A program made the translations under genes and the position numbers. A stretch of DNA of 64,000 bases from NCBI GenBank assembly GCA_963787415.1, contig CAWBCO010000003.1, positions 682,001 through 746,000 of the forward strand, in the 5' to 3' direction. The notes under the pieces were generated by a model. The model worked only from the letters and a program-made list of their open reading frames with translations, was not told where the DNA came from and did no database searches. This DNA is from CAVUWL01 sp963787415. GTDB lineage: Bacteria; Actinomycetota; Thermoleophilia; Solirubrobacterales; 70-9. Of the stretch, positions 24,094-34,210 are shown piece after piece (positions within the stretch are counted from its first letter, which is position 1; each line of letters begins with the position of its first letter).

Positions 24094-25173
24094 ATGGAAT
24101 CCACATACCTTGCGGTAATCAAGGTCGTCGGTGCCGGCGGCGGCGGAACCAATGCCGTCAGCCGCATGGTTGACGCCGGAATCCGCGGTGTCGAGTTCGT
24201 CGCCGTCAACACCGACGCCCAGGCCCTGCAGGCCTGCGACGCCGACATCAAGCTTTCGATCGGACAGGAGCTGACCCGCGGGCTCGGCGCCGGTGGCAAC
24301 CCCGAGGTCGGGGCCGGCGCGGCGGCGGAGAGCCGCGATGAGATCAAGGAGGCGTTGAAGGGAGCCGACATGGTTTTCGTCACCGCCGGGGAGGGGGGCG
24401 GCACCGGCACCGGCTCGGCACCGATCATCGCCGAGATCGCCAAGGAGGAGATCGGCGCGCTGACCGTGGGCGCCGTCACCAAGCCGTTTGAGTTTGAGGG
24501 CAAACGTCGCATGCAGCAGGCGCTTGAGGGAATCGAGAAGCTGCGCAACAACGTCGACACCCTGATCATCGTCCCCAACGAGAAACTGCTGCAGGCGGTC
24601 GAGCGACGCACCAGCGTGCTTGAGGCCTTCCGCCAGGCCGATGACATCCTGCGACAGGGCGTGCAGGGGATCACCGATCTGATCACGATCCCAGGTCTGA
24701 TCAACCTCGACTTCGCCGACGTGCGCACGATCATGCGCGACGCGGGCTCGGCGCTGATGGGCGTTGGCTCAGCCTCCGGGGAGACGCGGGCGATTGATGC
24801 GGCGAAGGCGGCGATCACCTCGCCGCTGATCGAGGAGTCGATCAAGGGCGCGACCGGGATACTGCTCAACATCACCGGGCCCGAGGACCTCGGCCTGTTT
24901 GAGGTCAACGAGGCGGCGCAGCTGGTCCAGGCCGAGGCCGACGATAACGCCAACATCATCTTTGGATCGGTCGTTGACCAATCGATGCGCGACGAGGTCC
25001 GGGTGACCGTGATCGCCACCGGATTTGAGGGTTTCGAGCTCCTGGCTCGTTCTCCTCAGCGGGTGAGGCGTCGCTATGAGAGCCGTCCGCGGATCTCGGC
25101 CGAGGACACCGATATCCGCAAACTTCGGGTCAGCGACGACGAGATCGACGTCCCGCCATTCCTGCAGGACTAA
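24094..25173 (+). CDS. ftsZ: Cell division protein FtsZ
   Basis: Tubulin-like GTPase that forms the division ring. 359 residues. The GTP-binding core contains GAGGGGTNAVSRM, the tubulin signature GEGGGTGTGSAPI, TKPFEFEGKRR, the RNNVDTLIIVPNEKLL segment and the T7-loop NLDFADVRTIM. The C-terminal linker is short and ends DDEIDVPPFLQD, the conserved peptide that binds partners such as SepF. The ATG at 24094 is chosen: GGAGA lies about 10 nt upstream and the domain follows at once. A TTG at 24007 in frame would add 29 residues and is rejected. Last gene of the dcw cluster; no ftsA, and sepF is not next to it. Confidence 0.96.
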   Translation: MESTYLAVIKVVGAGGGGTNAVSRMVDAGIRGVEFVAVNTDAQALQACDADIKLSIGQELTRGLGAGGNPEVGAGAAAESRDEIKEALKGADMVFVTAGEGGGTGTGSAPIIAEIAKEEIGALTVGAVTKPFEFEGKRRMQQALEGIEKLRNNVDTLIIVPNEKLLQAVERRTSVLEAFRQADDILRQGVQGITDLITIPGLINLDFADVRTIMRDAGSALMGVGSASGETRAIDAAKAAITSPLIEESIKGATGILLNITGPEDLGLFEVNEAAQLVQAEADDNANIIFGSVVDQSMRDEVRVTVIATGFEGFELLARSPQRVRRRYESRPRISAEDTDIRKLRVSDDEIDVPPFLQD

Positions 25174-25174
25174 A

Positions 25175-25180
25175 TACGCT
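25175..25180 (+). promoter_or_regulatory. -10 box of a leaderless promoter (gcvT)
   Basis: TACGCT begins 2 nt after the ftsZ stop, with 6 nt to the gcvT GTG. Confidence 0.45.
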
Positions 25181-25186
25181 GCGCCG

Positions 25187-26254
25187 GTGAGGCGCACCCC
25201 GCTGCATCGCCAACACCTCGAGCTCGGCGCGAGGATGGTCGACTTCGCCGGTTGGGAGATGCCGGTCTTCTATGAGGGGATCCGCGAGGAGCACTCTGCG
25301 GTGCGCACCCACGCCGGCATGTTTGACGTCTCCCACATGGGCGAGATCGAGGTCGAGGGACCCGGCGCCCGGGCCTTCTTGCAGCGGGTGCTTTCCAACG
25401 ATCTCGCCGCGATCGCGATCGGCGGCGCCCAGTACTCCTGCCTTTGCGAAGAGCGGGGCGGTGTGATCGATGACCTCTTCACCTACCGCCTCGGCGCCGA
25501 TCGCTACCTGCTGATCACCAACGCGGCCAATCATCAGCTCGACCTCTCCTGGCTCGGCCCGAGGAGCAGGGACTTCGACGTCGCGGTGCGTGATCTGAGC
25601 GATCGCTACGCGATGCTTGCGGTCCAGGGCCCCCATGCCCGGGCGATCCTCAAGGCGTCCCTCGGAGTCGAGCTGGCGGCGCGGATGACGGTGGCGGCGC
25701 GGCGGATCGGCGGCCGCCCGGCGCTGATCTGCGGCACCGGGTACACCGGCGAGGACGGGGTCGAGCTGTTGATCGATCCCGAGATCGCGACCGCGATCTG
25801 GGTCGAGCTGCTCGAGAGCGGGATCGTTCCCTGCGGCCTCGGCGCCCGCGACACGCTGCGCCTTGAGGTCTGCTTCCCGCTGGCCGGCAACGAGCTGAGC
25901 ACCGAACACGATCCGATTGAAGCCGGTCTGGGCTGGTGCGCGAAGGAGGAGACGGGCTTCATCGGCGCCGAGGCGATCGCCCGCTCCCGCGCCGCCGGCC
26001 CCAAGCAGCTGCTTGGGGCGTTTCAGATCGAAGGTCCGGGGATCGCGCGCGCCGGCGACCTCGTTTACCACGGCGCCGAGGCGGTTGGGGTGGTCACCTC
26101 CGGCAGCTTCTCGCCCTCGCTTCGGGTTGGGATCGGGATGGCCTACCTCGCGGCCGAGCTGGCAGAGCCTTCCAGCGCGCTTGAGATCGAGGTGCGCGGC
26201 AAGCGCCGTCTCGCCCGGGTAGCGTCCAAACCCCTCTATCGCAAGGAGCACTGA
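25187..26254 (+). CDS. gcvT: Glycine cleavage T-protein (aminomethyltransferase)
   Basis: Transfers the aminomethyl carbon from lipoyl-H-protein to tetrahydrofolate, releasing ammonia. 355 residues. LGARMVDFAGWEMPVFY and FDVSHMGEIEVEG at the start carry the folate-site aspartate and the GcvT signature. GTGYTGEDGVELL, CGLGARDTLRLEVCFPLAGNEL and GVVTSGSFSPSL are typical. The GTG at 25187 (VRRTPLHRQHLELG) is preferred: a TACGCT box is 6 nt upstream, and the longer frame reads back into ftsZ. It starts the gcv cluster and is followed by gcvH after 1 nt. Confidence 0.93.
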   Translation: MRRTPLHRQHLELGARMVDFAGWEMPVFYEGIREEHSAVRTHAGMFDVSHMGEIEVEGPGARAFLQRVLSNDLAAIAIGGAQYSCLCEERGGVIDDLFTYRLGADRYLLITNAANHQLDLSWLGPRSRDFDVAVRDLSDRYAMLAVQGPHARAILKASLGVELAARMTVAARRIGGRPALICGTGYTGEDGVELLIDPEIATAIWVELLESGIVPCGLGARDTLRLEVCFPLAGNELSTEHDPIEAGLGWCAKEETGFIGAEAIARSRAAGPKQLLGAFQIEGPGIARAGDLVYHGAEAVGVVTSGSFSPSLRVGIGMAYLAAELAEPSSALEIEVRGKRRLARVASKPLYRKEH

Positions 26255-26255
26255 C

Positions 26256-26648
26256 GTGGCCGATGCCAGCTACCCCGAAGACCTTCGCTACCACGACCAG
26301 CATGACTGGGCCCGGGTGGCCGGCGAGCACGCCACCCTGGGGATCACCTGGTATGCGCAGGACAGCCTCGGCGAGGTTGTCTTCTACGATCCGCCCGAGC
26401 TCGGCGCCATCCTCAGCAAAGACTCCGCCTACGCTGAGGTCGAGTCGGTCAAGGCGGTCTCTGAGGTGATCGCTCCGCTCTCGGGTGAGATCGTCGAGGT
26501 CAACGAGGGGCTCGCCGATGCCCCCGAGCAGATCAACCAGGATCCCTATGGCGAGGGCTGGCTGGTCAAGGTCAAGTTGAGCGACCCGCGCGAGGCCGAG
26601 GCGCTGCTCGGCGCCGATGAATATCGGAGGCTGATCGAAAACGGCTGA
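26256..26648 (+). CDS. gcvH: Glycine cleavage H-protein
   Basis: Small lipoyl carrier that shuttles the aminomethyl group between P-, T- and L-proteins. 130 residues. The lipoylation site is the lysine in YAEVESVKAVSEV, followed by PLSGEIVEVNEGLADAPEQINQDPYGEGWLVKV, a clear family pattern. The GTG start has AAGGAG 7 nt upstream, within the gcvT 3' end. The L-protein (lpd) and lipoate ligase genes are not in this window. Confidence 0.95.
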   Translation: MADASYPEDLRYHDQHDWARVAGEHATLGITWYAQDSLGEVVFYDPPELGAILSKDSAYAEVESVKAVSEVIAPLSGEIVEVNEGLADAPEQINQDPYGEGWLVKVKLSDPREAEALLGADEYRRLIENG

Positions 26649-26670
26649 GGGGCTCCGCCACCGGCTTGCG

Positions 26671-26676
26671 TAGCCT
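26671..26676 (+). promoter_or_regulatory. -10 box of a leaderless promoter (gcvPA)
   Basis: TAGCCT, then 7 nt to the gcvPA ATG. It would let gcvPA-gcvPB be transcribed apart from gcvTH. Confidence 0.4.
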
Positions 26677-26683
26677 TAGCTCG

Positions 26684-28059
<1,376 letters not shown>

Positions 28060-28063
<4 letters not shown>

Positions 28064-29580
28064 GCAAGCCGATCGGCGAGGCCCCGATGCAGCGCGAAGC
28101 TGTGCGCACGATCTTTGAGAAGTCAAAGCCGGGCCGTCGTGCCGGGACCCTGCCGCCGTCGGGAGTCCCCGAGCGGCCGCTGGCAGAGCTGATCCCGGAG
28201 AGGTTGTTGCGCGCTGCGCCGCCCCGTCTGCCGGAGGTCTCTGAGCCCGAGATCATCCGCCACTACAACCGTCTCTCGCGGCGCAATTTCGACCTCGACA
28301 GTGGATTTTATCCGCTTGGCTCCTGCACGATGAAGCACAATCCGCGCCTCAATGAGCGGGTCGCGGCGCTCCCGGGGCACGCCCGACTGCACCCCGCCCA
28401 GGACCCGCGGCGCGCTCAGGGGGCGCTGCAGTTGATCTGGGAGCTGCAGCAGGCGCTGGCGGAGATCTGCGGACTTCCCCACGTCAGCCTGCAGCCATCG
28501 GCGGGCTCCCACGGAGAGCTCGCCGGCCTGCTTCTCACCCGCGCCTTTCACGCCGAGCGCGGGGAGCGCCGCACCAAGGTGCTCGCCCCCGATACCTCCC
28601 ACGGCACCAACCCAGCCTCGGTGACGATGGCCGGTTATGAGGTGGTCAAGGTCGCCACCGATGAGCGCGGTGGGGTGGCGATCGATGACCTGCGCTCAAA
28701 GGTCGACGAGGAGGTCGCGTGCCTGATGCTGACCAACCCAAACACGCTTGGCCTGTTTGATGAAAACATCGCTGAGATCGCCGCGCTGATCCACGCTGTG
28801 GGGGGGATCCTCTACTACGACGGGGCCAATCTGAACGCGGTGATGGGTCACTCGCGGCCCGGTGACATGGGCTTTGACATCGTCCACGTCAACCTGCATA
28901 AGTCCTTCAGCCAGCCCCACGGCGGGGGCGGCCCGGGTGCCGGGCCGATCGCCGTCTCGGAGCGGATTGAGCCCTTCTTGCCGCGGCCGCAGGTCTACCG
29001 AGCGCAGGGCGCCAACGGCGCCGGAGCTTTCTTTGACCTCGACTTCGATCGGCCAAAATCGATCGGCCGCCTGCGCGGCTTTCAGGGCAATTTCGGCGTC
29101 TTGGTCCGCTCCTATGCCTACATTCTCAGCCTCGGCGGCGATGGTCTCACCGAGGCCTCAGAGATCGCGGTGCTGAATGCCAATTACCTCAAGGCTCGGC
29201 TCTCGGAGGGCCGCGGCGCCAAGTTCCTCCCCCTCGCCTTCGAGCGCCACTGCATGCATGAGTTCGTCCTCTCGGGCAAGCCGATGAAGCGCGAGCTCGG
29301 GGTAAGCACCCTCGACCTCGCCAAGCGCATGCTCGATTTCGGCTTTCACCCGCCGACCATCTACTTCCCGCTATTGGTGGAGGAGGCGCTGATGATCGAG
29401 CCGACCGAGACCGAGACGAAGGAGAGCCTCGATGGCTTTGCTGATGCGGTTGAGGAGATCCTGGGCGAGGCCGAGCAAGACCCCGAGATCGCCCGCTCGG
29501 CCCCCTACACGACCCCGGTACGCCGCCTGGATGAGGTCGCGGCCGCCCGCCGGCCGGTGCTGCGCCAGGCCCTCGGCTAG
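28060..29580 (+). CDS. gcvPB: Glycine dehydrogenase (decarboxylating) subunit 2
   Basis: PLP-carrying half of the split P-protein. 506 residues. The cofactor lysine is in HVNLHKSFSQPHGGGGPGAG. Other signatures are DSGFYPLGSCTMKHNP, PDTSHGTNPASVTMAGY, MLTNPNTLGLFDENI and YYDGANLNAVMG. The GTG start overlaps the gcvPA stop (GTGA). Its stop codon shares the bases CTAG with that of the convergent polymerase gene. The split form is usual in Gram-positive and many deep lineages, in contrast to the fused protein of proteobacteria. Confidence 0.94.
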
Positions 29581-30491
29581 AGCTCGGGGAGGGACTGCTT
29601 GAGCTCCAGCACCGGGGCGAAGAGCTCACCGTCGCGCTCGACCCGCCGCAGCACATCGGCAGCCTCAAAGACGAGTGAGTCTGCGTCCTTTCGATCGAGG
29701 GCCCCCGCGACCTCATCCCATCCCAGCGGGGTCGAGACGGTGGGGCGCTCGCGAGCGCGCAGCGAGTAGACGGCGATCGTCGTCTTGCGACGGTGATTCT
29801 GAGACCAATCGACGAAGACCTTGCCCTCTCGTTCAACCTTTTTCATTTTCGAGACGACCCGATCGGGAGTCTGGCGCTCGAGCAGCTGAGCGATCGCGCG
29901 GGCGAACGGTTTGGTCTGCTCATAGCTGGTCTTGGAGTTGAGCGGAACGTAGACCTGGATCCCCTTGGATCCCGAGGTCTTGGGGAAGCAGCTGAGCTCG
30001 AAGTGCTCAAAAAGCTCGCGCAGGCGCAGCGCGACCGCGCAGCAATCGAGGACGTTGGCCGGCGGGCCGGGGTCGAGGTCAAAGAGGAGGAAGCTCGGAT
30101 GCTCGGGCTGGGGCGACTTCGAAAGCGAGGGATGAAGCTCAAGCGCGGCGAGCTGGGCCATCCAGACCAGAGTCGGCAGGTTCGCACAGACGCAGAAGTC
30201 GATATCCCCCGCCCGCGGTCCGGCGCCGAGCGTCGCGGTCTTCACCCAGCTCGGGCGATGCTTGGGGCAGCGCTTCTCAAAAAAGGCCGCCCCGGTGTTA
30301 TCGACCCCTTCGGGGAAGCGGCGCAGGGTCAGCGCCCGCTCGGCCAGGTGGGGTAAGAGCGCCGGGGCGATCTTGGCGTAGTAGTCAACTACCTCGCCCT
30401 TGGTGAAGCCCGACTTTGGGTAGAGCACCTTGTCGAGGTTGGTGAGCCGCAGCTCTCGCCCCTCGACCTCTACCTGGCGCTCTGATCGCAC
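29577..30491 (-). CDS. Stand-alone LigD-type polymerase/primase domain (NHEJ)
   Basis: DNA repair polymerase of the archaeo-eukaryotic primase fold, equal to the polymerase domain of LigD. 304 residues. LTNLDKVLYPKSGFTKGEVVDYY and LTLRRFPEGVDNTGAAFFEKRCPKH are the domain's opening blocks. The catalytic aspartates are in FLLFDLDPG. SGSKGIQVYVPL and VFVDWSQNHRRKTTIAVYSLRARERPTVSTPL complete it. There is no ligase or 3'-phosphoesterase domain in this gene, so the ATP-dependent ligase must be encoded elsewhere. The GTG start is 3 nt after the Ku stop, which points to one minus-strand operon. Confidence 0.92.
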   Translation of the reverse strand: MRSERQVEVEGRELRLTNLDKVLYPKSGFTKGEVVDYYAKIAPALLPHLAERALTLRRFPEGVDNTGAAFFEKRCPKHRPSWVKTATLGAGPRAGDIDFCVCANLPTLVWMAQLAALELHPSLSKSPQPEHPSFLLFDLDPGPPANVLDCCAVALRLRELFEHFELSCFPKTSGSKGIQVYVPLNSKTSYEQTKPFARAIAQLLERQTPDRVVSKMKKVEREGKVFVDWSQNHRRKTTIAVYSLRARERPTVSTPLGWDEVAGALDRKDADSLVFEAADVLRRVERDGELFAPVLELKQSLPEL

Positions 30492-30494
30492 CGC

Positions 30495-31388
30495 TTACTT
30501 TGAGGCGGTCGCCTTGGTGGGGCCGCGAGCAGTCCTCGGTTTCGCCTTTTTCGCGCCCGCGCGAGCGGCCTTTTTCCCTGCTGCTTTGGTTTTCCCCTTT
30601 TTCTCACTGAGCGCCGCGATGCTCTCCTCAAGCGCCGCCATTAAATCCGGCGCCCTGGTCGGCTCGCGCTCGGCTCCCGTCGCCGCGGCAACCACCTCCT
30701 TGCCCTCGGCCTTGCGTTCGATCATCGCCAGCAGCTGCTCGCGATACTGATCGCGGTAAAGGCCCGGATCAAATTGCGTGCTCAGCGAATCGATCAGCTT
30801 CTCGGCCATCTCGAGCTCGCGCTTGGCCAGTTTTGGTTGCTCGGCCGGTAAGACATCGTCAAGCTCTGAGGGCGGGATGACCTCATCGGCGAAGCGCATC
30901 GTGGTCAGGGTCAGCACCCCCTCGGCGGGTCCAATCGCCGCCAGATGCTCCTTATTGCGAAAGACGAAGCGTGCGATCGCGACCTTGCCCGAGCTCTGCA
31001 TCGCTTGGGCCAGCAACGAGTAGGCCTTCTCGGCTCCCTCCGCGGGCCCCAGGTAGTAGGGACTGTTGAAGTAGATCGGGTCGATCTGATCGAGGTCGAC
31101 GAAGTCAGAGACCTCGATCGCGCGGCTCTTTTCGGGGTCCAGCGAGGCGAGCTCATCCTTGCTCAGCGCGACGTAGCGCTCGGGCGCGATCTCATAGGCC
31201 TTGACGATGTTCTCGTAGGGGACCTCTTCCTCGCTGCCTTCGGCAACCCGGCGGTGGCGGATACGGGCACCGTCAGACTCGCGGATCTCGCGCAGCGCGA
31301 TGCCGCGGCGGGCGACCGCGCTGTAGAGCCTTACCGGCACGTTGAGCAGGCCGAAACTGATCGAGCCGCTCCAGATCGCTCTTGCCAT
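30495..31388 (-). CDS. ku: Ku homodimer protein for non-homologous end joining
   Basis: Binds double-strand DNA ends as a ring and recruits LigD. 297 residues. It begins MARAIWSGSISFGLLNVPVRLYSA, the near-universal Ku start, followed by CVAEGSEE-like basic residues (IRHRRVAEGSEEEVP), PYYLGPAEGAEKAYSLL and the dimer-arm region. The C-terminal tail (about residue 262 onward) is Lys/Ala-rich like the extensions of mycobacterial Ku that bind DNA. It is first of the two-gene operon with the polymerase domain. Upstream is a 114-bp divergent region to the MFS gene, containing a perfect 26-bp palindrome. Confidence 0.94.
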   Translation of the reverse strand: MARAIWSGSISFGLLNVPVRLYSAVARRGIALREIRESDGARIRHRRVAEGSEEEVPYENIVKAYEIAPERYVALSKDELASLDPEKSRAIEVSDFVDLDQIDPIYFNSPYYLGPAEGAEKAYSLLAQAMQSSGKVAIARFVFRNKEHLAAIGPAEGVLTLTTMRFADEVIPPSELDDVLPAEQPKLAKRELEMAEKLIDSLSTQFDPGLYRDQYREQLLAMIERKAEGKEVVAAATGAEREPTRAPDLMAALEESIAALSEKKGKTKAAGKKAARAGAKKAKPRTARGPTKATASK

Positions 31389-31427
31389 CAGCGCATCACC
31401 TACCCCGATTGTTCCATTCGATCACCG

Positions 31428-31453
31428 CCGCCGCCGCCCGCGGGCGGCGGCGG
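31428..31453. repeat. Perfect 26-bp GC-only palindrome between ku and the MFS gene
   Basis: Two 13-bp arms (CCGCCGCCGCCCG and its exact complement) meet at 31440/31441 with no spacer. It lies between divergent starts. It may be an operator, or form a hairpin in either transcript. Confidence 0.5.
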
Positions 31454-31490
31454 GAGCCATCTTGCGAGGCTCGGCTCGGCCGGGGCGGCC

Positions 31491-31496
31491 TAGAAT
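31491..31496 (+). promoter_or_regulatory. -10 box of a leaderless promoter (MFS transporter)
   Basis: TAGAAT, 6 nt, then GTG. Confidence 0.5.
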
Positions 31497-31502
31497 CGCA
31501 AG

Positions 31503-33134
31503 GTGTCTGTCCAGCAGCGCCTGACCCTAGTTGCGACGATTCTCGGTTCGACGGTCGTCTTCCTCGATTCGACCGTGGTCAATGTCGCCCTACCCTCGAT
31601 CGGGGCCGAGTTGCACGTAGGCCTCGCCGCCCAGCAGTGGGTGGTCGAGGCCTACATGCTGGCCTTGGTCTCGCTGCTTTTGGTCGGCGGCTCACTTGGC
31701 GATCAGTTCGGGCGGCGGCGGATCTTCATCTTTGGATTGCTCGCCTTCGCCGCCACCTCGATGCTCTGCGCGCTGGCCCCCTCCCCAGGAGCGCTGATCG
31801 CCGCCCGGGCTCTGCAGGGGGTCGCCGGAGCGCTGCTCGTTCCCGGTTCACTGGCGATTGTCGCGGCGACCTTTGAGGGCGAGTCCAGGGGTCGGGCGGT
31901 GGGGACCTGGACCGCCTGGACTGGGATCGCGACCGTGATCGGGCCGGCCGGAGGAGGGGCGCTGATCGGGATCACCTCCTGGCGGGCGATTTTTTGGGTC
32001 AACATCCCGCTGATCGCGGTCACGGTTTTACTCACCCTGCGCGCGGTTGCAGAGAGTCGTGATCCCGATGCCTTCCGCGGGATCGATTGGGCTGGGATCG
32101 CGCTTTCGGCTCTCGGGCTCGGCGGTCCGGTATTCGCTTTGATCGAGGAGCCGACCCATGGTTGGGGGGACCCGGGGGTCTTGATCCCCCTGATTGCCGG
32201 GGTCGCCTGCTTCACCGGGTTCATCTGGCACGAGGCGCACACCCGCCACCCGATGCTCGACCTCGCGCTGTTTCGGATTCGCAACTTCGCGGTCGCCAAC
32301 CTGACCACCTTTGCCGCCTACGCCGGGTTGATCGGTGGGCTCTTCTTCGTCGGCCTCTACCTGCAGCAGATCGTTGGCTACTCACCGCTTCAGGCGGGCC
32401 TGGCGACGACCCCGATCTCGCTCATTCTCTTCGTCCTCTCGCCGCGCTTTGGCAGGGTCGCCTCCGGTATCGGCCCGCGTTTGCCGATGGCAATCGGGCC
32501 GATCGTGGCCGGAGCCGGCTTGCTCTTGATGCTGCGGGTCGGGCCGCGGGCCAGCTACCTGAGCGAGATCGGGCCGGCGATCATCGTTTTTGGGCTCGGC
32601 CTCTCGGCGACCGTGGCGCCGCTCACGGCGACCGTGCTTGACTCGGTCGCCGAACGCCACGTCGGAGTCGCCTCGGGCGCTAACAATGGCATCTCCCGGG
32701 TCGCCGGTCTGTTGGCGATCGCGGTCTTGGGGGCGGTCATCTCGGCGCACTTCGGCTCCGTCCTGGACTCTGATCTGAGCAGCGCGGCGCTCAGCCCGGC
32801 GGCGCAGGGCACGGTCGCCGCCGCCAAGCGCCAGCCGCTCGGGCAGCCGAAGACAGCCAGCCTCGGCCGCCTGCAGGCGGCCCGCATCGACGCAGCCGCA
32901 ACGAGCGCCTCAACCTCGGCCTTTCACCTCGGGATCACGATCGCCGGATTGCTGATGATCCTCGGCGGGATCATCGCTGGATTTGGGATCAGGGACCCAG
33001 GGAGAGGGCTCGGCGCGATTCCGACCCGCGGTGCGGCGAGTGCGGGGGAGTGCGGGCACGGCGCCGATGCAGATTGCGCCGGCCCGGAGCTGGCGAGGAC
33101 GGCCACAGAGCCACCCGCGCCCGAGCCAGCATAG
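31503..33134 (+). CDS. MFS drug exporter, DHA2 (EmrB/QacA, 14-helix) type
   Basis: Proton-driven multidrug exporter of the inner membrane. 543 residues with about 14 hydrophobic helices. Motif D-like FLDSTVVNVALPSIG in helix 1 is the DHA2 signature. Motif A reads GSLGDQFGRRRIF between helices 2 and 3, and motif C-like GPAGGGALIGITSWRAIFWVNIPL follows in helix 5-6. The C-terminal 50 residues are a hydrophilic Ala/Pro-rich tail. The substrate is unknown. It is divergent from ku, and its TAG stop is the first half of the next promoter's -10 box. Confidence 0.88.
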   Translation: MSVQQRLTLVATILGSTVVFLDSTVVNVALPSIGAELHVGLAAQQWVVEAYMLALVSLLLVGGSLGDQFGRRRIFIFGLLAFAATSMLCALAPSPGALIAARALQGVAGALLVPGSLAIVAATFEGESRGRAVGTWTAWTGIATVIGPAGGGALIGITSWRAIFWVNIPLIAVTVLLTLRAVAESRDPDAFRGIDWAGIALSALGLGGPVFALIEEPTHGWGDPGVLIPLIAGVACFTGFIWHEAHTRHPMLDLALFRIRNFAVANLTTFAAYAGLIGGLFFVGLYLQQIVGYSPLQAGLATTPISLILFVLSPRFGRVASGIGPRLPMAIGPIVAGAGLLLMLRVGPRASYLSEIGPAIIVFGLGLSATVAPLTATVLDSVAERHVGVASGANNGISRVAGLLAIAVLGAVISAHFGSVLDSDLSSAALSPAAQGTVAAAKRQPLGQPKTASLGRLQAARIDAAATSASTSAFHLGITIAGLLMILGGIIAGFGIRDPGRGLGAIPTRGAASAGECGHGADADCAGPELARTATEPPAPEPA

Positions 33135-33137
33135 GCT
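33132..33137 (+). promoter_or_regulatory. -10 box of the trpS transcription unit
   Basis: TAGGCT, whose TAG is also the MFS stop codon, with 6 nt to the ATG of a 25-codon leader ORF. Confidence 0.45.
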
Positions 33138-33143
33138 GGGGGG

Positions 33144-33221
33144 ATGGAGCATCGATCGGGTGAAGAGCCGAGTCAGCGGAGCCTCTCGCGCCCCCCTCGG
33201 AGCGGGGGAGATGCCCGATGA
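33144..33221 (+). CDS. Small leader ORF before trpS
   Basis: A 25-codon ORF beginning at an ATG placed 6 nt after a TAGGCT box and ending in a TGA that overlaps the trpS ATG (ATGA). The predicted peptide is hydrophilic and Arg/Ser/Pro-rich (it starts MEHRSGEEPSQRS) and has no tryptophan, so it is not a classical Trp attenuator. Its position predicts a leaderless start and translational coupling into trpS. A GGGGGAG within it serves as the trpS ribosome site. It was recognised from geometry only, not from similarity to any known peptide. Confidence 0.5.
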   Translation: MEHRSGEEPSQRSLSRPPRSGGDAR

Positions 33222-34210
33222 GCCCGGTGATTTTCTCCGGGATTCAGCCGACCGGCGAAAAGCACCTCGGCAACTACATCGGTGCGATCCGCCACTACGT
33301 CGAGGGCCAAGATCGCGGGTCTCCGGCGATCTTTTGCATCGTTGACCTGCACGCGATTTCGGTTGCCTATGACCCGGCCGAGCTCCGCCAGCGGGTCTAT
33401 GACACGACCGCGGTATTGCTCGCCGCCGGCCTCGATCCGCGGCGCTGCATCCTCTTTCGCCAATCCGATCTGCGCGAGCACACCGAGCTGACCTGGCTGC
33501 TCTCGGCGGTCACGGCACACGGCGACCTAAACCGCATGAACCAGTTCAAGGAAAAGTCGGCAAAGCAGCGCGAGCTGGTTTCCGCGGCGCTCTTCCTCTA
33601 CCCGCTGCTGCAGGCTGCCGACGTGCTCGCCTACAAGGCGACGGAGGTCCCGGTGGGGGAGGATCAGCGCCAACACATCGAGCTGACGCGCGAGATCGCC
33701 CGTCGCTTCAACGAGCGCTTCGGCGAGACTTTCCCCCAGCCCGAGCTTCGAATCGCGGCGCTCGGCGCGCGGATCATGGATCTGCAGGAGCCGACCAAGA
33801 AGATGTCGACCAGCGGCGCCGCGGGGTCGGGCACCGTCTACGTCTTGGACCCTCCCGAGGTGATCAACAAGAAGTTTGCCGCCGCCGTCACCGATTCGGG
33901 CCGCGAGGTCATTCGCGGTGAGGATAAGCCCGGGGTGAGCAACCTGATCGAGGTGCTCGCGGTGGCGCGGGGGATCGCCCCGCAGGAGGTCGAGCGCGAG
34001 TTCGAGGGCGCCGGTTACGGTGAATTCAAGCCGGCGGTGGCCGACGCTGTGATCGAGTGGTTGAGGCCGCTGCGCGAGCGCTACGCGGAGCTTCGCCCGA
34101 ACCAGCACCGGCTCGAGGAGACCCTCGCCGAGGGCGCCGAGAAGGCCCGCTCGATCGCCACCACCACCCTTGCCGAGGTCCGCGAGCGGATGGGCTTTGG
34201 GGCAACCTAG
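33218..34210 (+). CDS. trpS: Tryptophanyl-tRNA synthetase
   Basis: Charges tRNA-Trp with tryptophan. 330 residues, typical for bacterial TrpRS (class Ic). It begins VIFSGIQPTGEKHLGNYIG, where HLGN is the HIGH motif (H16-N19). LYPLLQAADVLAYKATEVPVGEDQRQHIELTREIARRFN is the family core, and DLQEPTKKMSTSG holds the KMSKS-like loop (KMSTS). The ATG at 33218 has GGGGGAG about 7 nt upstream and overlaps the leader ORF stop. No T-box riboswitch fits the short upstream region. Confidence 0.96.
   Translation: MSPVIFSGIQPTGEKHLGNYIGAIRHYVEGQDRGSPAIFCIVDLHAISVAYDPAELRQRVYDTTAVLLAAGLDPRRCILFRQSDLREHTELTWLLSAVTAHGDLNRMNQFKEKSAKQRELVSAALFLYPLLQAADVLAYKATEVPVGEDQRQHIELTREIARRFNERFGETFPQPELRIAALGARIMDLQEPTKKMSTSGAAGSGTVYVLDPPEVINKKFAAAVTDSGREVIRGEDKPGVSNLIEVLAVARGIAPQEVEREFEGAGYGEFKPAVADAVIEWLRPLRERYAELRPNQHRLEETLAEGAEKARSIATTTLAEVRERMGFGAT

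Noticed and set aside
31421..31460. Palindrome after ku as an intrinsic terminator
   Set aside because: It lies between divergent start codons and has no T-run on either side.
33135..33217. T-box riboswitch upstream of trpS
   Set aside because: The space is too short for a T-box and the predicted transcript start leaves no room.
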